From: Chiridota heheva
Taxonomy: Eukaryota > Echinodermata > Holothuroidea > Apodida > Chiridotidae
Length of the DNA stretch: 64,000 nucleotides
Assembly (NCBI GenBank): GCA_020152595.1
Contig: JAIGNY010004494.1
Span: forward strand, 31,001-95,000
Direction of reading: 5' to 3'
Every line of letters starts with the position of its first letter. Position 1 is the stretch's first letter. Shown here piece by piece: positions 47,609 to 59,909 of this stretch. The notes under the pieces are model-generated. The model made no database searches, was not told the DNA's origin, and was given only the letters and a program-made list of their open reading frames with translations. A program made the translations under genes and the position numbers.

Positions 47609-47806
47609 AAAAAAATATACAAAGAGAGAGTAGGAGATAAACTACGCAAAGATAGATAGGTTTGGTCTCAAAACATGTCCCCGCAGGAGGGGACATGTTT
47701 TTGTTACAATTGAAGAATCAGTAAAATTAGAAACAATTAATGTTTGAGACCAAACCTATCTATCTTTGCGTAATTTATCTCCTACTCTCTCTTTGTATAT
47801 TTTTTA
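47609..47806. repeat. Near-perfect 65-bp inverted repeat with nested hairpin
   Basis: The left arm 47609-47675 (AAAGAGAGAGTAGGAGATAA, CGCAAAGATAGATAGG, TTTGGTCTCAAA) is matched at 47740-47806 with one substitution and a single-base length difference. Inside the loop, AACATGTCCCC-GCA-GGAGGGGACATGTT forms a second strong hairpin. Arms this close suggest a young element or gene conversion. Confidence 0.92.
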
Positions 47807-48120
47807 CAACCGAAGAACGAGGATTCTTTAAATAGATTATGCTGGTCGAGAAGGTCAGTTTTTCGGGGTCGAAAATCTCCAAAACGAAGAACTTAGAACG
47901 AAGTTTTTTTAAAGTAAATTTTGCTGAAAAAAAAATAGAAAAAAAGGACAAAGATTTTCACAAAAATATTAAAGAAGATTTCCGAAAATGAATGTAATTT
48001 CCCGAAAAGTGATGCAACTTTCTGATAACGAACGACAATTTAAAACGTTTAATTTAAAAGTACAATTTGCTAAAAACAAAATTAAAGGATATTTGGTATG
48101 TTCAGATTCCAGGAAGAGGA
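47807..48120. other. Degenerate AAAATTTCC/GAAGAACG block
   Basis: GAAAATCTCCAAAACGAAGAAC (47870) and GGTCGAGAAGGTCA recur in reverse complement near 50905-51010, so the CAGGGGCGG minisatellite is framed by a diverged inverted pair. Confidence 0.5.
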
Positions 48121-48124
48121 ACCG

Positions 48125-49513
48125 GAAGACCACACTGGCTGGCAGGGGCGGACTGGCCGGCAGGGGCGGACTGGCCGGCAGGGGCAAACTGGCCGGCAGG
48201 GGCGGACTGGCCGGCAGGCGCGGACTGGTAGGCAGGGGCGGACTGGTCGGCGGGGCGGACTGATCGGCGGGGGCGGACTGGCCGGCGGGGGCGGACTGGC
48301 CGGCAGGGGCGGACTGGCCTGCAGGGGCGGACTGGTCGGCGGGGGCGGACTGGCCGGCAGGGGCGGACTGGCCGGCAGGTGCGGACTGGCCGGCAGGGGC
48401 GGACTGGCCGGCAGGGGCGGACTGGCCGGCAGGGGCAGACTGGCCGGCAGGAGCGGACTGGCCGGCAGGGCGGACTGGCCGGCAGGGGCGGACTGGCCGG
48501 CAGGGGCGGACTGGCGGGCATGGGCGGACTGGCCGGCAGGGGCGGACTGGCCGGCAGGGGCGGACTGGCGGGCATGGGCGGACTGGCCGGCAGGGGCGGA
48601 CTGGCCGGCAGGGGCGGACTGGCCGGCAGGGGCGGACTGGCCGGCAGGGGCGGACTGGCCCGCAGGGGCGGACTGGCCGGCAGGGGCGGACTGGCCGGCA
48701 GGGGCGGACTGGCCGGCAGGGGCGGACTGGCCGGCAGGAGCGGACTGGCCGGCAGGGGCGGACTGGCCGGCAGGGGCGGACTGGCCGGCAGGGGCGGACT
48801 GGCGGGCATGGGCGGACTGGCCGGCAGGGGCGGACTGGCCGGCAGGGGCAGACTGGCCGGCAGGAGCGGACTGGCCGGCAGGAGCGGACTGGCCGGCAGG
48901 GGCGGACTGGCCGGCAGGGGCGGACTGGCGGGCATGGGCGGACTGGCCGGCAGGGGCGGACTGGCCGGCAGGGGCGGACTGGCGGGCATGGGCGGACTGG
49001 CCGGCAGGGGCGGACTGGCCGGCAGGGGGCGGACTGGCCGGCAGGGGCGGACTGGCCGGCAGGGGCGGACTGGCCCGCAGGGGCGGACTGGCCGGCAGGG
49101 GCGGACTGGCCGGCAGGGGCGGACTGGCCGGCAGGGGCGGACTGGCCGGCAGGAGCGGACTGGCCGGCAGGGGCGGACTGGCCGGCAGGGGCGGACTGGC
49201 CGGCAGGGGCGGACTGGCGGGCAGGGGCGGACTGGCCGGCAGGGGCGGACTGGCCGGCAGGGGCGGACTGGCCGGCAGGGGCGGACTGGCCGGCAGGGGC
49301 GGACTGGCCGGCAGGGGCGGACTGGCCGGCAGGGGCGGACTGGCCGGCAGGGGCGGACTGGCCGGCAGGGGCGGACTGGCGGGCAGGGGCGGACTGGCCG
49401 GCAGGGGCGGACTGGCCGGCAGGGGCGGACTGGCCCGCAGGGGCGGACTGGCCGGCAGGGGCGGACTGGCCCGCAGGGGCGGACTGGCCCGCAGGGGCGG
49501 ACTGGCCCGCAGG
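48125..49513 (+). repeat. 18-bp GC-rich minisatellite, ~77 units, hAT-terminus-like monomer
   Basis: The monomer is CAGGGGCGGACTGGCCGG. Because 18 is divisible by 3, all six frames stay open for long distances, giving apparent proteins of up to 565 residues (AGRGGL, DWPAGA, TGRQGR, AGQSAP). These are artefacts: all frames are open equally, and no start context, domain or codon bias favours one. The first 15 nt of the monomer resemble a hAT terminus. Variant units mark a higher-order period of 23 units (414 bp). Confidence 0.96.
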
Positions 49514-49849
49514 CCGTTCAAAACGGGCGCAGAAGCTTTCCAAAATGAGTTTGAGGCCATACAATCGAGCCCAGCAACCTCCCAAAGCAAGATAGAGGCT
49601 ACAGAAGGTTATATTACGGCCCTACATGGCAGGCTTTCTTTTAAGGAATTTTCACTGTTCTCCAATTATTGGGAAATTCGTCATTTATTTACACGGATTC
49701 CCAGTTTGCAATCCAGAAATGTTTTTTTGTTGTTTTTTTGTTGTTGTTTTTTTTTGGGGAAGGGGAAAAATTGTATCACACTAGATTGTTATTAAAATCA
49801 CATGGTGGCGCCGTAAGGATTTATTTAATTTAATGGCGTGGGGTTCAGG
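49514..49849. other. No recognised feature
   Basis: Sequence right of the minisatellite, with GTT/T-rich runs at 49720-49755. No gene. Confidence 0.4.
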
Positions 49850-49935
49850 GGTCCGCTCAGGGCCCTTGGCAGGGTTCAAGCAGGCCTGGGTTGAGGGGCG
49901 CGAAGCCCCGGAAGCTCTGCGATTTGGGGCATTTT
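49850..49935 (+). repeat. Dispersed 'GGGCCCTTGG...GGAAGCTCTG' repeat, copy 2
   Basis: GGGCCCTTGGCAGGGTTC, GGGGCGCGAAGCCCCGGAAG and GCTCTGCGATTTGGGGC match 41745-41835. GGGGC-GCGAA-GCCCC is a small hairpin. Confidence 0.65.
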
Positions 49936-50089
49936 GTAGATACAAAATGTTCCATTTTGATAACAGTTTTTTTTTTCCTTACACTTTTCCCACGCTATCC
50001 ACTCTGCCAACCACTGGAGAAAAATAAAATAAAGTAACTTGCCGTCACAGGGGTTGATATCAAAGATAAAGGAATCTTCAACTGCAAAC

Positions 50090-50345
50090 TGGAAAATTAT
50101 TAATATGAAATTGAAAAATTAGGTAAACTAAAGAAAACTCACGTAAAATTAAAGAAAAGTTGGCAATAATTCGCACAAGTTGAAGAAAATTTCCCGAAAT
50201 TGAAGGAAATTGAAGGAAATTGTCCTAAGATGAAAGAAATTAAAGAAATTTTTCAAAAATGAAGGAAATTATAGATAATTTGAAGTAAATATCCCAAAAT
50301 TAAGAGAATTTTCCGAAATTTGAAACACATTTCCCAAAAATGTAA
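50090..50345 (+). repeat. Degenerate 'AATTGAAGGAAATT' array
   Basis: Loose ~22-24-bp periods made of TTGAAGAAAATTTCCCGAAA-like units, ending in TTCCCAAAAATG. Same type as 51230-51470 and, in reverse complement, 6715-6860. Confidence 0.6.
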
Positions 50346-51112
50346 TAATCTGAAATGTGTGCCTCCAATAATTTTTTTTACTTGTTTTTTTTTCTTTTTT
50401 GACAATGTTTTTTTTTTTGGTGCGGTAAGGGGAGGGGGAGGGGGGCACGCGCACACGATGTACAAATGTAGCGACGAGTGACACTGAGTGTACGTACGTT
50501 AGGGCTATTTGTTATACAAAACTACATAAAACAACAGTGTATAGCTTTGAGGGATCGGTGACACTTATGTAATTGGATGGGAGACTGAATCACCAAGTAT
50601 AATTCTATCAAATGAATAATAATTAATTCAACGAATACTCGAATAACATAGGAAAATATTAGAAATACCGTTGTCCTCAAACACGTGTAACTGTATAATA
50701 TACATACAAATCCATGGCCTATATACCCAAGGACGTTTTGTAAACCTGGCTTGGCATACACCTTTACTAAGGATTTGTATTTCTTTTAATATATATTTTT
50801 TGTGGGAGGAGCGGGAAGGGAGAAGGGAGGGGGAGGGGGGAGGGGTGGCATAGGCCCGTTGATTTTTGAAGCCCATGAAAGAATTTATTTTAAAAAAATT
50901 CGTTTTCGTTTTGGAGTTCTTTGTTTTGGAGATTTCGACCACAAAATAATGACTTCTCGATCAGCATGATTTTTTGATATTTTTAATTTCGTTCTTCGTT
51001 CTTCGTTTTTGGTTCTTTGTTTTGATCAGAATTAGCAAAAAATGTTCGTTCCTGAGTTATCTTTGTGGAAAGAACTATACCCATCTTCCATACAAGGAAT
51101 TTCAACTGCATA
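50346..51112. other. Spacer with G tracts
   Basis: G-rich runs at 50428-50446 and 50806-50845. 50890-51040 pairs with 47810-47910 in reverse complement (TTCGTTCTTCGTTCTTCG). No gene. Confidence 0.45.
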
Positions 51113-51512
51113 TCATCGGCGTAGGAAGATATTTGACATTCGGGAATTTGGTCATTTGTCCCAACAAACTTACAAAATGATATAAGTCTGTTATCACGGT
51201 CCAAAAACTATTTGGAAAGGCAGGAGGCGCGACATTTCCCGAAAAAGAACAGAAATTTCCAAAAATTGATGAAAAGTTCACGAAAAAGAAGAATATTTTA
51301 CGAAATTTCAAAGAAAATTCCCGAAAATGGATAGAAACCTTTCCAAAAATGAAGAAAGTTTCTTAAAAATGAAAAGAATTTCACGAAAGTTAAAGCAGAG
51401 TTCACAAAAATGAAGAAATATTTACGAAAATTGAAGGGTAGATTTCCCAAAATTTAAAAATTTCCGGAAGAAAAGAAGAGAATTATTACCTTCGGTTCCT
51501 ACGCCACTACAT
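51113..51512. mobile_element. hAT-like MITE with internal AAATTTCC array
   Basis: The left end ATCGGCGTAGGAAGATATTT and, in reverse complement, the right end AGTGGCGTAGGAACCGAAGG share GGCGTAGGAA. The interior (51230-51470) is a degenerate ~22-bp array (CAGAAATTTCC.AAAATTGATG). Related termini at 6561 and 45430. Confidence 0.6.
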
Positions 51513-51629
51513 ATGTCATGTAATTTATTGATACAAGCAAAATTCTCGGGACTCCCTTTTCTTCTCCCTTTCCTTTTTGCCGACAAGCATGTTCAATTTT
51601 CCGACGACCACAAATTGGGGGTGCGAACC

Positions 51630-51700
51630 CCCCCCCCCCCCTTCTTGCTGCGCCCCTGTCTCTGATACCAAGCTGCGCCCCTGTCTTTGGTACCAAATAT
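51630..51700 (-). repeat. Two-unit tandem of a hAT-like end (CAGGGGCGCAGC)
   Basis: On the minus strand, ACAGGGGCGCAGCTTGGTA and ACAGGGGCGCAGCAAG lie ~25 bp apart with a shared GGTA(T/C)CA.AGAC prefix, next to a 12-G tract. A small-scale parallel of the 48125-49513 array. Confidence 0.7.
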
Positions 51701-53929
<2,229 letters not shown>

Positions 53930-54100
53930 TCTTCCAGTTTACATCAAACTTCTTCAATTTTGGACCAGCTTCTTCAAATTGGACCAAAACTGGTCAATTC
54001 TGGATCAAAATCTTCAATTGTGAACCAAAATCTTCAAGTTCGGAACACATGTACATTTTAGGGCCAAAAATCTTCAAGTTTGGGCCAAAATCTACAACTT
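53930..54100 (+). repeat. ~22-bp degenerate array (CTTCAAATTGGACCAAAAT)
   Basis: Seven to eight loose units of TCTTCAA(T/G)T(T/G).GG(A/C)CCAAA are recognisable between ~53940 and 54092. Confidence 0.75.
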
Positions 54101-54489
54101 ATTTACTTACAACGTCCCTGTAATTTTCTTCCAATATCTGAATATACGTGTTTCTGATATCAACATAATTTTAGTGACAATAAGATTTCCAAAATTGTGA
54201 ACTCTAAGAAAAAGATACCGGACCTGATTCTTCGGCAGTTCGGAGGCTAAAAGGTGATGCTTTTGAAACGACTAATGACCACATAACTCCTCTTGGTTCT
54301 TAAAATTCGTCTTCAGAATGAAGTAAGATATAGCAACTGCAACACTTGAGCGTAAAGACACGCTCGTGATGAGATGATACTATACTTCCAGTTCTTCAAT
54401 TCCAAATTGCTGGACTCATCTACATCTGACCATTGGTCCACTAAAATAACAGACCGACTTAAAATTCGTCTTCAGAATGAAATAACAGA
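54101..54489. other. Spacer with a CAGTTCGGAGGC half-end
   Basis: GGCAGTTCGGAGGCTAAA (~54232) resembles a family C terminus without its hairpin. TTAAAATTCGTCTTCAGAATGAA occurs twice (~54300 and 54459), a 160-bp-spaced direct repeat. Confidence 0.5.
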
Positions 54490-54982
54490 CAGTTCGGAAG
54501 CATGTCCATTAATAAGAACATTTATAACACATAGGAATATTGAAGTCATGCAGCCATATTGTTCAGATGTTGAGATAGAATGTCATAGTTTCTAATTTAT
54601 GTAGTTGAAATATCAAAAATCATCGTGATGGAAAATATTTGAATTTTCAGAGTGGCCGTTTCCCGTCTAAAAGTCTAGTTCTATTGTCTATTATTTCCAA
54701 TATTTCGAAAACGGCGTGGTGAACATATCAAATGGGAGTGGAAAGGTTTTAACCATGACAGTAATGAAGGCATTTTCATGAGTTTTAAGTTTCCCCTTGC
54801 AAAGATTTTTTTTTCTTTAGAGGTAGGCTATTTCAAATTTGAAATATGTAACATTGCATAAGGCTTTAACCTTAAGATAGCAAAGGATATGGGAATTATC
54901 AGAAAATGGCGGCTTCCATGTAGCAAAATGTTTCCATTTTTTAGGAACATTTCTGTCCCATTATAGGCATACTGCCAGACTG
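54490..54982 (+). mobile_element. CAGTCCGG/ATTAAT MITE (family C) with 5-bp target duplication
   Basis: CAGTTCGGAAGCATGTCC at the left and CAGTCTGGCAGTATGCC in reverse complement at the right. ACAGA lies immediately outside both ends (54485-54489 and 54983-54987), which looks like a true target-site duplication and fixes the boundaries at 493 bp. The body includes TGAAGTCATGCAGCCATATT and AACGGCGTGGTGAACATATC. Confidence 0.9.
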
Positions 54983-55018
54983 ACAGAGAGAAGTTTAAGA
55001 ATTGCAAAGACTTAGAAT

Positions 55019-55503
55019 GTAAACAGGTTTTTACCTGTTTACGTCAGATGCGTTTGAATCTCAAATCAAATAAAACAGTATAAGTTCAGCCGTTAATTTT
55101 TTTTTTTTTGCTTGTCAAATTCTGTAATTTTAAAGTTGTATACTTTGGAAATGATATTGGAATTAATATTTTTGTATAATTTGAGTTTTTGCAAGTGATT
55201 AAAATTTTAAAATATGCTCTTCAAAAATTATTGAGATTAATTTTTAAAGATTACTTTAAAATTCCCTGGTAAAAGTCAAATTTGCGCTGGTGAACATGAA
55301 CAAAATTATTTCATCATTCTGTTACACTTATTAAATTGGAATATTTCGCATGCATTTTTCCTACCTTTGGCTTAAACGTATTTAACCGTTATGTAAATTT
55401 TTAGAGCGATTTGAATTTTGAAAGATGGATTGTGGCTACAAAATATAATGACACAAAATCTCCCGATCGGGAGATTTCCCGTTCGAGAGCGTGAACCAGA
55501 CTG
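55019..55503 (+). mobile_element. GATCGGG MITE (family B), copy with atypical left end
   Basis: From TTCAGCCGTTAATTT (55084) to the terminus GCGTGAACCAGACTG it follows 33561-34059, with the perfect 22-bp palindrome at 55456-55477 (AAATCTCCCGA and its mirror). Upstream, where the other copy has its left hairpin, stands a different perfect hairpin, GTAAACAGGT-TTTT-ACCTGTTTAC (55019-55042). No CAGTCC precedes it. Confidence 0.75.
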
Positions 55504-55984
55504 TAAAATGTATCATAAAACGCCGTTGACATTTAATCTTTCGTTATCATTAAGAAACATTTATGTAATCTTTGATATTTTTTCTTGTGAAATCTATTAA
55601 TTTGTAGTCAATTTCTTCATTTGTGTCTCCTTTACACGTACGGAACAAGGAAGGATGCGGTAAGTACTGAAGTATGGACTTATAATAAGCATCACGATTC
55701 CAGTTACCTTTTACAACATTTCAAGTTAAAGCTTTTTCTCTTTTCTTTCATTGTAATGAAATCATTTCCCTATTTCATTAAGTTTCACCCACTGATTTCC
55801 TTCTATCAAATGTGAATTATTTGATACAAAAACATGAAATTGACATAAACTTTGATGGAACGAAGCCTTCCCACTTCCTCATTATATATAGGCCAATGCT
55901 TGTTAGGCCTATATTTTAAAAGGAAATATTATAGCCATGATAGCCGTGCTCAAGCATTTCTCAGTTTGTTGGCCATATAATGGA
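55504..55984. other. No recognised gene
   Basis: AT-rich. Nothing supported. Confidence 0.4.
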
Positions 55985-56205
55985 TTAGCGGGGTCAAGCA
56001 CGTCCATCATATAAAACAGGACTTCTTTAAAAGGAACAAAATGGTGACTGCGCATGACAATATAAATACTCCATAGAAATTGTTCAATATCCGTTAACTA
56101 ATGAAATGAAAACAATGAAATTATCAATGTTTATCATTAAAGGATCAATTCAGTGGTCAAGCATGTCCATCTTATATAAAAGAGGTCTTCCAAAGAAACA
56201 ATGTA
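55985..56205 (+). mobile_element. TTAA-AGG MITE family ii, two nested fragments
   Basis: GTCAAGCACGTCCATCATAT (55994) and TTAAAGGATCAATTCAGTGG (56138) are two separate family ii ends. The segment between them (TGCGCATGACAATATAAATA, CCATAGAAATTGTTCAATAT) matches 28978-29070, the flank of the full copy. The flank was therefore itself part of a larger repeat. Confidence 0.7.
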
Positions 56206-56290
56206 TTTTATGTATTTGTTTAAACTTCTTTTCTAAATCTTACTTGCTAAAAATGAAGGGACAGTCTATTCTTGCTAATATTTTATTGTT

Positions 56291-56777
56291 CAGTCCGGAG
56301 GCAGGCCTATTAATAGGAACATTTATAAGACACGAGAATATTGAAGTCACGCAGCCATATTGTTCAGATGTTTCAATAAAATGTCATAGTTTCTATTTTA
56401 TGTACTTCAAATATTAAAAATCAATGTGTTGAAAAACATTTGAATTTTCAAAATGGCTGCTTCGCGCCAAACAGTCTAGCTGTATTGTCTATTATTTCTA
56501 ATATTTCGAAAACGGCGTGGTGAACATATCAAATGGGAGTGGAAAAGTTGTAGCCATGACAGTAATGAAGGTATTTTCATGAGTTTTAAGTTTCTCCGAG
56601 CAAAGATATTTTTCCCAGACGTATTTCAAATTTGAAATTTGTAGTATTGCCTAATGCTTTAACGTTAGGATAGCAAAAGATCATGGGAAATATCACAAAA
56701 TGGCGGCTTCCATGTAGCAAAATGTTCCCATTTATAGGAACATTTATGTTCCCATTAATATAGATGCTGTTGGACTG
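56291..56777 (+). mobile_element. CAGTCCGG/ATTAAT MITE (family C), full copy
   Basis: CAGTCCGGAGGCAGGCC at the left; the right end in reverse complement reads CAGTCCAACAGCATCTAT followed by the hairpin ATTAATGGGAACAT-AA-ATGTTCC. 487 bp, collinear with 54490-54982. The flanks (ATTGTT / ATTGGG) do not give a clean duplication. Confidence 0.88.
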
Positions 56778-56885
56778 ATTGGGTGTATATCAAAGACTCA
56801 AAAACTTTTTCCCAGAATTTGCGGCACTACTTTACAAAACAAAATGTCGTCCTGAAATACGTCATATAATTTGCATATAATCCCG

Positions 56886-56978
56886 GCGATTTGAATTGGG
56901 AAAGATGCATTGTGGGTTATAATGATAAAAATCTCTCCCGATCGGGAGATCTCCCATTCGGTAGCGTGGACCGGACTG
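56886..56978 (+). mobile_element. GATCGGG MITE (family B), right-end fragment
   Basis: GCGATTTGAATTGGGAAAGA, TGCATTGTGGGTTATAATG, CTCTCCCGATCGGGAGATC and the terminus GCGTGGACCGGACTG. Only the last ~95 bp are present. Confidence 0.8.
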
Positions 56979-57109
56979 TACAAAGAAACAACACTCAATT
57001 AATTGAGTAGTTAAACCTATCAGAATATATACAGCTCTCATGAGTAGAGGCGATACCACCTGATCACCTCAATTATCACAATTTCGGGAGATACTGTTTC
57101 ATTTGGCGA

Positions 57110-57435
57110 GCCACGGGCACACTTAGGGAATCACCGTCCTCTCTTGGGGAAACATGGTCTCACGTGGGGAATCACGGTCTCACTTTGGGAGCCGCGGTCA
57201 CACGTGGGGAGCCACGGTCTCACTTAAGGAACCACGGTCTGACCTTGGGAGCCGCGGTCTGACTTAGGAGCTGCACGGTCTCACTTGTGGAGCTATGTCG
57301 TCTCACTTATGAGCCGCGATCTCACTTAAAAGTCACAGTCTCACTTAGGAGGTCATGGTCTCACTTACCAGCTTACGGAGTCACAGTCCCACTTAAGGGG
57401 CCACAGGCCAGCAATCTCACTTAGGGAGCCACGGT
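57110..57435 (+). repeat. Degenerate ~22-bp minisatellite (GAGCCACGGTCTCACTTAGG)
   Basis: About 14 diverged units of GGGAGCC(A/G)CGGTCTCACTT. The divergence suggests an old array. Confidence 0.88.
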
Positions 57436-58997
57436 AGCATGCACGAGCTCATATTTGCAGTGATTGAGAAAGAAAATTGAAGAAAGTTACATAAATATAT
57501 CGAGCTCTTTGTCTTGTCATACATCACAAATTGAGCATAAATTAGAATTGTTCAAACTGTGATCGGACATAACTCAAAAACAATAATGATTTCTATCTTG
57601 AAAATTCTGTTCTGCTCAGATTTGAATGCTCATATATAAGTGTCAATGCTAATTGTTACAACAGATCTCAAATGGTTTGTTTGGTATATGGACGGGTCTG
57701 CGGGTAACATTAGCGAAATTGATTTGAAATCCTCTCAAAACCATAAAGCAAGCAAAACATTTCATCAAAATCGGTTGAAAGTTGGCCATTTTACAGCTTT
57801 TGGAAGTTTTTTGTGCAAATATGCACATTCTTGTGTTACTCTTGTAATGTATTAACGGGACATAGTCTCTACTCTCTTATGTAAATCTTTTCTTTTTTAA
57901 CCCTCTGCCATGTTTCTTTAAAAAAGTGTAAATAATTCTAATGAAGAGGATTTGAGCTTTACGTTACCCCAAAAAATTTCCAGCTGGTGCAGGTAGTTTG
58001 AACATTTTCAAGGTCTGAAATTAGGGGAAGAATTGAAAGAAAACAACTTTTTTTACCTGTCAATATACCTTTAAAGAAGACATGAAAGTCTGGCTTTTTC
58101 CAATATAATAGAAATAATAATTATAAGTGGTCAGGAGAAATTGCACATCGCACAAAACAATTTAACACATATTTTCTTATTTATTAAAGCATTTATTCTC
58201 TCGATATAATCTTACATGGGAGCTGCCATTTTGTTTACACTCCCTATAAAATGAAATAATGTCATACACCCAGTAAAGATTAGAATATTAATGTATCTCT
58301 TTATAATCTATTTCAAATTTTCTAACTTCTAAGAAATAATTTTTCCTTTGCATTGGTCTATGATTTTTTAATTTGTATATGATATTAATGATTCAAGCCC
58401 TTAGAACTTTATGTCAAAGCATTTTGGAAAAGAAATTTCAAAGAGAAATATAAAGAAATACATTATGTGTGCTAGCACAAACAGACAAGGTAAACTGTGT
58501 CATCATTGGCATGAATTCAACAAAAAATTGGCAGTGTCCATGTTACAACTTTTAACTTGGATAACTTGAGGATGGAATAAGATTTTATGAGGGGTTTTTG
58601 GTTGTTGGCTTGTAGTTTCTATTTCTCTATTATATATCAGTATATCAAGCTAGAATATTTGACTTTATGTCTTCCTTAACACTTAACATCTTGGTCTGTG
58701 TCCAAGGGATTTTTTTTGTTTTTTTGTTGTTGTCATTTTTATGTTTATATTTTAAAAAAGTTTGACAAAAATTAGGTCATGTTTTCTAAACATGTCCATA
58801 ATACATCTTTGAAGAGGGAATATCGTCCAATGAAAATAGCTTGACGCGTCTCTATAACATTTGATGCATATTGTGAAGTCACGAAAACTTTTGTGGCTTT
58901 GCAGGCATTGATTGGCCTGTCGCATTTATTTCGACCAATCAGGAACGTTAAATTGTTTACGTTGAATATTCATCCACACTTTAATGTGTTACTGAAC
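57436..58997. other. No recognised gene
   Basis: GCATTGATTGGCCTGTCGC and TTTCGACCAATCAGGAACG at 58907-58945 resemble the CCAAT-box MITE core, but the rest of that element is not recognisable. Short open frames have no motifs. Confidence 0.4.
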
Positions 58998-59470
58998 TTA
59001 AAGGAATATTCCCGTGAATTTCCATATTGACGTATCTGATAGAGGGCAATTCCACCAGTGTGACCTCACAGCGTACAATGTGACGTCATAAAGGCAGATA
59101 CCGGACAATTTGTATGTATTTTTTTTATGAAACAAAAATATTTGTTCTTTTACTTAAGAGTGTAGAATCATGAGCAGATGGGCAAATCGTGTTCTTGTGA
59201 AGTGCATACTATAACCCCATCTTAATAATTAAACACAAAATGCTTTCAATGATTCAAAATGAGGTAATTGATTTTCATAGAAATACATACAAATTGTTCT
59301 GGATTTGCCTTTATGACATCATACTTGTACACTGCAATTTATTTTTCAACACAGTTGTGAAATATTTGAGTTGCAATAACTCGTAAGCGGAATAAGATAT
59401 CGTCATGGTTTTTTCGCAAATTTCTTTATTTGTCCTCTAACAAATAAACTTCACAGAAATATTCCTTTAA
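58998..59470. mobile_element. TTAA-AGG MITE family iii, full copy
   Basis: TTAA-AGGAATATTCCCGTGAA at the left; in reverse complement the right end is TTAA-AGGAATATTTCTGTGAA. 473 bp. The interior holds mirrored AATGTGACGTCATAAAGGC and GCCTTTATGACATCATAC, so the arms are long. No coding capacity. Confidence 0.85.
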
Positions 59471-59655
59471 AGAAACAAATTTTTGTGAAAACCACATGTT
59501 GAAAAAATGGTGAATTTTTAACTGATTTTGACTGTTAATGAAATTGTGTGGTTATTTGCATGGTTTTAAATTCATTTGACTAATAGTCCACTATTTTGCA
59601 GTTATGTATATGAAAATGAAATTTCATTGAAATATTCCTTTAAAGGAGAGGTTTT
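59471..59655. mobile_element. Probable second family iii end
   Basis: GAAATATTCCTTTAAAGG (59630-59647) is another family iii right terminus, with TTTTGTGAAAACCACATGTTGAA upstream resembling family sequence. The left part is missing. Confidence 0.5.
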
Positions 59656-59909
59656 GTCCCATAAATGAATTCCGAAGTAAATGCTGCCGTGCTGGTAACG
59701 TCACTTCCGGTTTTCAATTTTCCTTATTGATTGCGAAAAGTCTGTAATGTTATCGAAAACACAAAAGACAGGCCCGTATGTTAGATCCAGCGAATGTGTG
59801 ATCGCTAACATCGCAGCTCTCTCGCGATCATCAGGTAAAATTGAAAACCGGAAGTGACGTTGCCAGCACGGCGGTAGTCACTTCTGATTTTTATTTTATT
59901 TTATGGGAC
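59656..59909. mobile_element. Fold-back MITE (GTCCCATAAAT family), full
   Basis: GTCCCATAAATGAATTCCGA, GCCGTGCTGGTAACGTCACT and TCCGGTTTTCAATTTT at the left are mirrored at 59838-59909 by AAAATTGAAAACCGGAAGTG, ACGTTGCCAGCACGGC and ATGGGAC. Arms ~70 bp, ~110-bp centre containing TGTGATCGCTAACATCGC. Half copy at 19385. Confidence 0.85.

Noticed and set aside
47969..49795. Apparent 295-565-residue proteins made of AGQSAP, AGRGGL, DWPAGA or TGRQGR hexapeptides
   Set aside because: All arise from one 18-bp minisatellite; every frame on both strands is equally open, so no frame is favoured.
57110..57435. Possible zinc-finger or repeat-protein exon because of the regular period
   Set aside because: The ~22-bp period and indels break every frame; it is a degenerate minisatellite.
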